A stretch of 64,000 nt of DNA from an uncultured Cellvibrio sp. (lineage in GTDB: Bacteria > Pseudomonadota > Gammaproteobacteria > Pseudomonadales > Cellvibrionaceae), in assembly GCA_946480695.1 (NCBI GenBank), contig CAMLKG010000022.1, positions 6,187 to 70,186 on the forward strand, read 5' to 3'. Each line of letters begins with the position of its first letter. Position 1 is the stretch's first letter. The position numbers were made by a program, and so were the translations under genes. Positions 57,610 to 64,000 of the stretch are shown piece after piece. Below the pieces are notes generated by a model. That model was not told the origin of the DNA, searched no databases, and saw only the letters and a list, made by a program, of their open reading frames with translations.

Positions 57610-59613
57610 ATGAAATTCCTTGCCATCGGCAAACGCGCCCTGACAGCGCTCGTTTGCACTGCGGCACTCGGCGCGACAACGGCCAGTGCCCAAAACCTGA
57701 CCAGTAACTCAACCGGTACCAACAATGGGTTCTATTACACCTTTTGGAAGGATTCCGGCGATGCATCCATGAACCTGCTGGCCGGCGGCCGCTATACATC
57801 CCAATGGACCAACAGCACTAATAACTGGGTGGGTGGTAAAGGCTGGAATCCCGGCGGCCCGAAAGTGGTGAATTACTCGGGTACCTATAGCGTCGATAAC
57901 AGCCAGAACTCTTACCTGGCACTCTATGGTTGGACGCGCAGCCCGTTAATCGAATATTACGTAATCGAGAGCTACGGTTCGTACAACCCGTCAAGCTGCT
58001 CCGGCGGAACTGATTACGGTAGCTTCCAAAGTGATGGCGCAACCTACAACGTGCGTCGTTGCCAGCGCGTTAACCAACCGTCTATTGATGGCACCCAAAC
58101 CTTCTACCAATACTTCAGTGTGAGAAGCCCGAAAAAAGGCTTCGGCCAGATTTCCGGCACCATCACTGTGGCTAACCACTTCAATTTCTGGGCAAGCAAA
58201 GGCCTGAACCTGGGTAACCACGATTACATGGTAATGGCCACCGAGGGTTACCAAAGCCGTGGCGGTTCAGACATTACCGTCAGTGAAGGCACCTCGAATA
58301 ACAACAGTAGCAGCACACCAACCACGACTACCAGCAGCAGCGCCAGTTCGGTAACGGGTGGTGGCACTGGCGGTGGCGGTATTACGGTACGTGCTCGCGG
58401 TGTTGCGGGTGGTGAGCACATTAACCTGCGCGTGGGCGGCAATATCGTAGCGAGCTGGAACCTGACCACCAGCTTCCAAAACCTTACCTATACCGGTAGC
58501 GCATCAGGTGACATCCAGGTGCAGTTTGATAACGACGGCGGCAGCCGCGACGTGGTAGTGGATTACATCCAGGTCAATGGCGAAACCCGCCAGGCCGAAG
58601 ATATGGAATACAACACCGCGTACTACGCCAACGGCTCCTGCGGCGGCGGCGGTAATTCCGAATTAATGCACTGCAACGGGGTTATCGGCTTCGGTTATAC
58701 CTATGACTGTTTCAGCGGAAGCTGTAGCGGCGGCAATACCAGCACCGGCGGTGGCACCAGTTCTGTGGCCAGCAGTACCGGTGGCAACAACAATAATTGC
58801 TCCGGGTATGTCGGTATCACCTTTGACGATGGCCCTACATCCAACAGCACAACCCTGGTTAACCTGCTCAAGCAATACAACCTCACCCCGGTCACCTGGT
58901 TTGTGCAGGGCAATAACACCGCATCCAACAGTAATTTGATTGCGCAATTGCTGAGCGTGGGCGAAGTGCAAAATCACAGCTACACCCATCCACACCTGAT
59001 CAACATGGGTTACCAGCAAATCTATGACGAGCTGAACCGCACCAACCAGGCGATCCAGAGCGCCGGTGCGCCCAAACCAACCCTGTTCCGTCCGCCTTAC
59101 GGCGAAGTCAACGCCAATGTTAACCAGGCAGCCCAAGCGCTCGGTTTGCGAGTGATTACCTGGGATGTGGATTCACAGGATTGGAACGGTGCTTCCGCAT
59201 CCGCTATCGCCAACGCGGCTAACCAATTGCAAAACGGCCAGGTCATCCTGATGCACGACGGTAGCTACACCAACACCAACGCGGCCATCTCGCAAATTGC
59301 CTCTAACCTGCGCGCGAAAGGTTTGTGCCCGGGCCGCATCGATCCGGCTACAGGCCGTGCGGTAGCACCCGCCGGTGGCAACACCAGCAGCGTTAACAAC
59401 AGTAGCCGTAGCAGTACGCCAGTGGTCAGCAGTTCCCGTAGCAGCAGCAGTGTAAGCACCGGCGGCGCTTGCCAATGCAACTGGTGGGGCACCCGCTACC
59501 CGATCTGTACCTCTACCGCGAGTGGTTGGGGTTGGGAGAACAACAGAAGTTGTATCACTACCAGCACCTGTAACAGCCAGGGTACCGGTGGCGGTGGTGT
59601 AGTTTGCAATTAA
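57610..59613 (+). CDS. xyn11A: Multimodular xylanase-esterase GH11-CBM60-CE4-CBM10 (Xyn11A type)
   Basis: A 667-aa secreted enzyme combining backbone cleavage and deacetylation of xylan. The signal peptide ends near residue 27. The GH11 domain has catalytic Glu115 and Glu212. A Ser/Thr linker leads to a CBM60 (~255-370). A second linker leads to a CE4 polysaccharide deacetylase (~395-590) with the metal triad Asp407 (TFDDGPTS), His456 and His460 (NHSYTHPH), RPPYGEVN, and LMHDG. A third Ser linker leads to a CBM10 beginning at Cys621 (CQCNWWGTRYPIC), a cellulose-binding module. The same architecture is known for Cellvibrio japonicus Xyn11A. No HEAT-like gene follows this copy. Confidence 0.96.
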   Translation: MKFLAIGKRALTALVCTAALGATTASAQNLTSNSTGTNNGFYYTFWKDSGDASMNLLAGGRYTSQWTNSTNNWVGGKGWNPGGPKVVNYSGTYSVDNSQNSYLALYGWTRSPLIEYYVIESYGSYNPSSCSGGTDYGSFQSDGATYNVRRCQRVNQPSIDGTQTFYQYFSVRSPKKGFGQISGTITVANHFNFWASKGLNLGNHDYMVMATEGYQSRGGSDITVSEGTSNNNSSSTPTTTTSSSASSVTGGGTGGGGITVRARGVAGGEHINLRVGGNIVASWNLTTSFQNLTYTGSASGDIQVQFDNDGGSRDVVVDYIQVNGETRQAEDMEYNTAYYANGSCGGGGNSELMHCNGVIGFGYTYDCFSGSCSGGNTSTGGGTSSVASSTGGNNNNCSGYVGITFDDGPTSNSTTLVNLLKQYNLTPVTWFVQGNNTASNSNLIAQLLSVGEVQNHSYTHPHLINMGYQQIYDELNRTNQAIQSAGAPKPTLFRPPYGEVNANVNQAAQALGLRVITWDVDSQDWNGASASAIANAANQLQNGQVILMHDGSYTNTNAAISQIASNLRAKGLCPGRIDPATGRAVAPAGGNTSSVNNSSRSSTPVVSSSRSSSSVSTGGACQCNWWGTRYPICTSTASGWGWENNRSCITTSTCNSQGTGGGGVVCN

Positions 59614-59655
59614 TTCCGCGCGCTAACGGGCGTCAAGCCAGTTAGCGAAGCAGCG

Positions 59656-59685
59656 AAAAAAGGGGCGGGATTTCCGCCCCTTTTT
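59656..59685 (+). terminator. Terminator after the GH11-CE4 gene
   Basis: AAGGGGCGG (59660-59668) and CCGCCCCTT (59674-59682) with loop GATTT are followed by TTT, continuing a five-T run. It is the strongest of the three related hairpins. Confidence 0.85.
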
Positions 59686-59706
59686 CATTGCAACAGATTC
59701 TCCATT

Positions 59707-60513
59707 ATGATGCGCGGCTCTTGTCGCAACCGGGTATTAGTAATGGGCGAGTTAAGCCTCATACAGCTGGCGTTGGTACTGTTGATTTTTGTGTGGAGCG
59801 GTTTTGTGCGCACCGGCCTCGGCTTTGGGGGTGCGATGATGTCGCTGCCCCTGTTGCTGCTGGTGGACAACCGGCCGCTGGTATACCTGCCGATCATTGC
59901 CGTGCACCTGCTGATATTTTCCACCCTCACCGTCTGGCAAAACAATCGCAAGCGCAACAGCGCTACCGCCAAACCTTCAACGGTGGATTGGGCCTATTTA
60001 AAAAAATCCATGAAGGTCATGATCATCCCCAAACTCATCGGGGTGGCCGGTTTGCTCACCATACCCGCACATATCATGAGCGCTATTATTTTTGTCATTA
60101 TTTCAGTCTATTCGATCACCTACATTTTGAATAAACCGTTTAAAAGTTCGCATCCGCTAACCGATGGTATTTTCCTGTCGCTCGGTGCTTATATCAGCGG
60201 AACTTCCCTAATCGGTGCCCCGCTTATCATGACGGTATACATGGTGCACGTTGCACGCGAAAAATTGCGCGATACCTTGTTTGTGCTCTGGTTTATTTTG
60301 GTGAGCATCAAAATGGTCGCGTTCATTATTGCGGGCGTGGATTTGCAATTGCAGGCACACGTATGGCTACTACCGGCGACGGCTGTCGGCCATATTTTCG
60401 GGTTGAAATTTCACGAGCGCCTGGTCAAGGCTGACCCCGTAGTGTTTTATCGCATCATCGGCAGCGCTTTATTAATTGTCAGCGGCTTTGGCTTGGTTTC
60501 ACTGTATTGGTAG
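59707..60513 (+). CDS. TSUP-family (TauE/SafE) membrane transporter
   Basis: An integral membrane protein of up to 268 aa with about eight helices. It has the family start LVLLIFVWSGFVRTGLGFGGAMMSLPLLLL and a second repeat LSLGAYISGTSLIGAPLIMTVYM. TSUP proteins move sulfite, sulfonates or organic anions. Several ATGs are possible (59707, 59710, 59743) and none has a clear ribosome site. It stands alone between the xylanases and the signalling gene, so its substrate cannot be inferred from context. Confidence 0.78.
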   Translation: MMRGSCRNRVLVMGELSLIQLALVLLIFVWSGFVRTGLGFGGAMMSLPLLLLVDNRPLVYLPIIAVHLLIFSTLTVWQNNRKRNSATAKPSTVDWAYLKKSMKVMIIPKLIGVAGLLTIPAHIMSAIIFVIISVYSITYILNKPFKSSHPLTDGIFLSLGAYISGTSLIGAPLIMTVYMVHVAREKLRDTLFVLWFILVSIKMVAFIIAGVDLQLQAHVWLLPATAVGHIFGLKFHERLVKADPVVFYRIIGSALLIVSGFGLVSLYW

Positions 60514-60669
60514 CCGGTTGTCCCACACAAAAGTACAACCGCCACCCGTCACTATTTGGTTGCGATTTGATTTCCGCCGCTGCGTTCTCCAAACGCGCCC
60601 GTCCGGTGGTTTACGCCATGTCTGCTATAGTAAACACACCTTTTTTTGATACCTGGATTAATCAATTCT

Positions 60670-63606
60670 ATGCCTGAAGGAATTCCTTTTTTTATTCGGC
60701 GCGCCCGATTGTTGGCCTTTGCAGTGCTGGCATTAAGTTTGGTAATTGGTGCGCTGGTTATTTGGAATCTGGAGCAGGAACGGCGTGACGCCAAACGTGC
60801 GGCGGCATTGCATGTCGCAACTAACCATGCCTTGCTGATCGACAACAGCCTGGATCAGGCCTTAACGATTAATTATTCCATGGCGGCGCTGGTGCGCTTA
60901 AGTCACGGTGTTCCGCATCGGTTTGATGAAGCGGCGCGTGAACTTTTGCCCTATTTCAGCGCTGTGTCCCATATTGCACTCTCACCCGGGGGCGTTATCC
61001 GTTACGTCTATCCAATGGCGGGCAATGAAAAATCCCTGGGGTTTAACCAACTAAATGATCCGTTGCAACGCCGCGAGGCTCGCCGTGCAATGGAAACCGG
61101 CGAGCTTACCCTTGCTGCCCCGGTTAATTTGGTGCAGGGCGGATTGGGCGCGGTGGCGCGTTTACCGATTTTCCTGGATGACCCGGCGGGGCGAAAGTTC
61201 TGGGGTTTCAGCAACGTTGTTGTCCGCATTGATAAATTACTGGACCAGGCTAACTTCCATCAACTCGACACCAGTGTGATGGCCTACGAATTATGGAGCG
61301 ATAATTTAGTCACGGGCGAGCGTGACGTTATTGCCATGAGCGGCTCCGGCCAGCAACACAATCCGGTTTCAAAAACTATCCAGGTACCCAACGGCAGCTG
61401 GACGCTCAGCATAGAACCCATAAATGGATGGACCAATCCCTGGCAAATTATCAGCGAAGGCGTGATCGCCGGTGTGATCGGTTTGATGCTGGCCTGGCTA
61501 ACGTTGTTACTGGTCCGATTGCAACAGCGCCGTATCGGTTTGCAGGACGCCGTCGCGGAACAAACGCGCGAATTATTGGAAGCGCGCCTGGAGTTGCAAG
61601 CAACGCTGGATGCAATTCCCGATTTGTTATTCGATATCGACAGCAACGGGGTGATTCACGGTTATCACACAAACCAACCGGAATTATTAACGGTTGCACC
61701 GGAGCGATTCCTCGGCCAAAACTTTCGCCAATTCCTTACGCCCCAGGCTATCGCCGTTGTGGAAAGTGCATTGGCGGAAGCGAGTGAGAAAGGTGTGTCC
61801 ACGGGAAAATCCTACAGCGTGTCCCTGGCGCGCGGCCCATTGATTCTGGAACTCTCGGTCTCGCGCAAAACGGGTTACTCCACTTCCACACAACGTTTTG
61901 TAGTACTTGCGCGCGATATTACCGAACGCCGCCTGGCGGAAGCGGAGTTGCGCGTTGCCGCCACTGCGTTTGAAGCGCGCGAAGGAATGATGATTACCGA
62001 TCCCGACGGCAACATTGTGCGCGTTAACAAAGCGTTTACCGAAGTTACCCAATTCAGCGCCGAGGAAGTGATCGGTAAAAATCCCAAGATCCTGCGTTCC
62101 GGGCGCCACGATCAAAATTTCTACCAGGAAATGTGGACCAAAATCCGCGCTGAAGGCAGTTGGCGCGGCGAAATCTGGAACCGGCGCAAAAGTGGTGAAG
62201 TATTTCCCGAATGGCTAACGATTACGGCGGTACGCAATGCGCAAGGCGATATCACCCATTACGTATCCACACTGACCGACATCAGCGAATTAAAACAAAA
62301 CGAAGAACGCATCCACCATTTGGCATTCTTTGATCCGCTCACCCATTTACCCAACCGCCGCTTGCTGCGCGACCGCCTCGAACACGCAATGGCCACCAGC
62401 CTGCGCCAAAACAGCCACGGTGCGATTTTATTTATCGACCTGGATGACTTCAAAACGCTTAACGACAACCGCGGCCACCACATTGGTGATTTATTACTGG
62501 TTGCAGTCGCCGGGCGGCTGCGTTACTCGGTACGCGAACAAGATACAGTCGCGCGCCTGGGCGGCGATGAATTTGTCGTAGTATTGGAAGGTTTGGGCGA
62601 AGCCCGCGACGACGCTGCAACCTACGCCCAGCGCGTGGCGGAAAAAATCCTGGTGCATTTAAACCAGGTCTACCAACTTGAGGAACGCGAATATTTCAAC
62701 ACCCCGAGCATCGGCATTTGCTTGTTTGGCGATAACCAGGTTGCAATTGAAGATCTATTAAAACAAGCGGACCAGGCCATGTACCACGCGAAAGCCGCAG
62801 GCAGGAATACGCTGCGCTTTTTTGATCCGGAAATGCAAACACTCACCGCGCAACGTTTCGCATTGCAACATGAAATTCGCGAAGCCTTGCAACAAAACCA
62901 GTTCCAGTTGTATTACCAACCGCAAATCGATGCGCAGGGAAATGTTAAAGGCGCGGAAGCATTGATTCGTTGGCTCCATCCGCAGCGCGGCATGGTCTCG
63001 CCCATGGAATTTATACCCATCGCGGAAGATTCGGGGTTAATTATTCCGCTCGGCAACTGGATTGTGGAAGCCGCTTGCCAACAACTGGTGAAATGGGCGG
63101 AATCGCCGGCAACGGCGAATTTAAACCTCGCCATCAATGTCAGTGCGCGGCAATTCCAGCATGCGGCTTTCGTTGAGCAAATGCTGGATATCTTGCAAAA
63201 AACCGGGGCCAACCCACAGCGATTGAAACTTGAATTAACCGAATCCATGTTGATCGATAACCCGCAAGATATGATCATCAAAATGGATGCGTTAAAAGCG
63301 CGCGGCATTAAATTCTCGCTGGACGATTTCGGCACGGGTTACTCATCCCTGTCCTACCTGAAACGCTTGCCGATTAATGAATTAAAAATCGACAAATCCT
63401 TCGTTAACGATATCCTCACCGACCCCAACGATGCCGCCATCGCCCGCATGGTAATCCGCCTCGCCCAAAGTATGGAATTAGTGGTAATCGCCGAAGGCGT
63501 GGAAACCAAAGCCCAACGCGATTGGCTGGAACAGGAAGGATGCTACAGGTACCAGGGTTATTATTTCGGGAAACCTATGCCGGCGGAAGAGTTTTTGCCG
63601 AGATGA
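60670..63606 (+). CDS. CHASE-PAS-GGDEF-EAL cyclic-di-GMP signalling protein
   Basis: A 978-aa inner-membrane sensor. It has an N-terminal helix (LLAFAVLALSLVIGALVIW), a periplasmic CHASE domain (~40-265; IALSPGGVIRYVYPMAGNE), a second helix (~275-297), a short coiled coil and two PAS domains (~315-435 and ~440-555). The diguanylate cyclase domain has an intact RLGGDEFVVV active site. The phosphodiesterase domain has intact EALIRWLHP, ELTESMLI, DDFGTGYSSLSYLKRLP and AEGVET motifs. Both activities are therefore possible. The ATG at 60670 is preferred to an upstream TTG. Confidence 0.92.
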   Translation: MPEGIPFFIRRARLLAFAVLALSLVIGALVIWNLEQERRDAKRAAALHVATNHALLIDNSLDQALTINYSMAALVRLSHGVPHRFDEAARELLPYFSAVSHIALSPGGVIRYVYPMAGNEKSLGFNQLNDPLQRREARRAMETGELTLAAPVNLVQGGLGAVARLPIFLDDPAGRKFWGFSNVVVRIDKLLDQANFHQLDTSVMAYELWSDNLVTGERDVIAMSGSGQQHNPVSKTIQVPNGSWTLSIEPINGWTNPWQIISEGVIAGVIGLMLAWLTLLLVRLQQRRIGLQDAVAEQTRELLEARLELQATLDAIPDLLFDIDSNGVIHGYHTNQPELLTVAPERFLGQNFRQFLTPQAIAVVESALAEASEKGVSTGKSYSVSLARGPLILELSVSRKTGYSTSTQRFVVLARDITERRLAEAELRVAATAFEAREGMMITDPDGNIVRVNKAFTEVTQFSAEEVIGKNPKILRSGRHDQNFYQEMWTKIRAEGSWRGEIWNRRKSGEVFPEWLTITAVRNAQGDITHYVSTLTDISELKQNEERIHHLAFFDPLTHLPNRRLLRDRLEHAMATSLRQNSHGAILFIDLDDFKTLNDNRGHHIGDLLLVAVAGRLRYSVREQDTVARLGGDEFVVVLEGLGEARDDAATYAQRVAEKILVHLNQVYQLEEREYFNTPSIGICLFGDNQVAIEDLLKQADQAMYHAKAAGRNTLRFFDPEMQTLTAQRFALQHEIREALQQNQFQLYYQPQIDAQGNVKGAEALIRWLHPQRGMVSPMEFIPIAEDSGLIIPLGNWIVEAACQQLVKWAESPATANLNLAINVSARQFQHAAFVEQMLDILQKTGANPQRLKLELTESMLIDNPQDMIIKMDALKARGIKFSLDDFGTGYSSLSYLKRLPINELKIDKSFVNDILTDPNDAAIARMVIRLAQSMELVVIAEGVETKAQRDWLEQEGCYRYQGYYFGKPMPAEEFLPR

Positions 63607-63756
63607 TTATATTAAAGGGGTCTATCATTAGCGATTTGTACGTTAAACAATAAGTATTGATGCAAATCCTTTTCTTATGTTTGATTTTTAGTATCCACGC
63701 AAAACACAAGATTTCGCCAGCGGAAGCGCGGAATGTAGACAGGCGAAAGTATTTTT
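63607..63756. other. Region after the GGDEF-EAL gene
   Basis: AT-rich sequence without a supported gene or a clear terminator. The following part holds the gene remnant listed next. Confidence 0.4.
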
Positions 63757-63999
63757 TTCACCGCAAGACTATTTAAATAAATACGTTGACCTAGTGAATG
63801 CTTTCGGTAGAAAAATTGCCCGGATGCTGCGCAACATTATATTCACTTTGGGTTTGCGGAAGGACGCTTTATAAATCCCGTGAAGGTTTATGCCGGAGGT
63901 GGGGCGGGAATTCTAGATTTAAAAACGCGGGGAATTCCACCAACTGCCGTGGTTTCGGTGGTGGTTTATATACCCAAAGTTGGGCTTGGGGAAAAATAG
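63757..63999 (+). pseudogene. Frameshifted remnant of an EGR-repeat domain protein
   Basis: Two frames joined at an A-run near 63810 give the continuous pattern PQDYLNKYVDLVNAFGRK then CPDAAQHYIHFGFAEGRFIN. It resembles the 'YL..NPDL...HYI.FG..EGR' module found in large surface or calcium-binding-type proteins. The second frame runs on to a TAG at 63997. No start codon or Shine-Dalgarno is seen. It is probably a relic, though a sequencing error in the A-run cannot be excluded. Confidence 0.45.
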
Positions 64000-64000
64000 C

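Overview
The window reads as chromosome from a plant-polysaccharide-degrading gammaproteobacterium close to Cellvibrio. The replication, par, atp and glm blocks are in the pseudomonad-type order around the origin, and these are mixed with secreted glycan hydrolases that have serine-rich linkers. The last xylanase has the GH11-CBM60-CE4-CBM10 architecture known from Cellvibrio japonicus Xyn11A. The species cannot be fixed from the sequence. I see no tRNA, rRNA, insertion sequence, prophage or CRISPR array.

Bases 1-28.6 kb are core genome. On the minus strand run dnaA, dnaN, recF and gyrB (cut by the window start), with two ParB-type parS sites inside recF. On the plus strand run rpmH, rnpA, yidD, yidC and mnmE, then a gene-free AT-rich gap with DnaA boxes, then mnmG, rsmG, parA and parB, the complete atpIBEFHAGDC operon, and glmU. 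Between glmU and the DeoR-glmS pair sits a GH9 cellulase lipoprotein gene. A decayed ECF sigma factor follows glmS.

Bases 29-32.7 kb hold two tandem circularly permuted GH16 licheninases of Fibrobacter type, one with a CBM6 and one with a C-terminal membrane sorting tail. They are followed by a convergent membrane-bound AraC-type regulator.

Bases 32.8-46.0 kb form a compact divergent island. Leftward run an MMPL/RND exporter, a LolA-like protein, a DUF1302-like beta-barrel and a selenocysteine-lyase-like PLP enzyme. Rightward run an ArsR-rhodanese regulator, a DsrE protein, a PhnC/PhnE-PhnE/PhnD-like importer whose binding protein resembles the putative selenate-binding family, a cytosolic transglutaminase-like protein and a sulfide:quinone-reductase-like flavoprotein. 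Four copies of a 15-bp element lie in its control regions. I infer a sulfur/selenium acquisition or detoxification system under a persulfide-type sensor. This is my main candidate for an undescribed system.

Bases 46.2-52.4 kb encode electron-transfer enzymes: a RoxA/MauG-like dihaem lipoprotein, and a GMC oxidoreductase followed by a secreted monohaem protein. Bases 52.4-59.7 kb hold three GH11-CBM60 xylanase genes. All three share an identically spaced element against the -35 box and a 5' leader with a covarying hairpin. The first two are each followed by a membrane-anchored HEAT-like protein gene. The window closes with a TauE/SafE-type permease, a CHASE-PAS-GGDEF-EAL protein and a frameshifted remnant of a repeat-domain gene.
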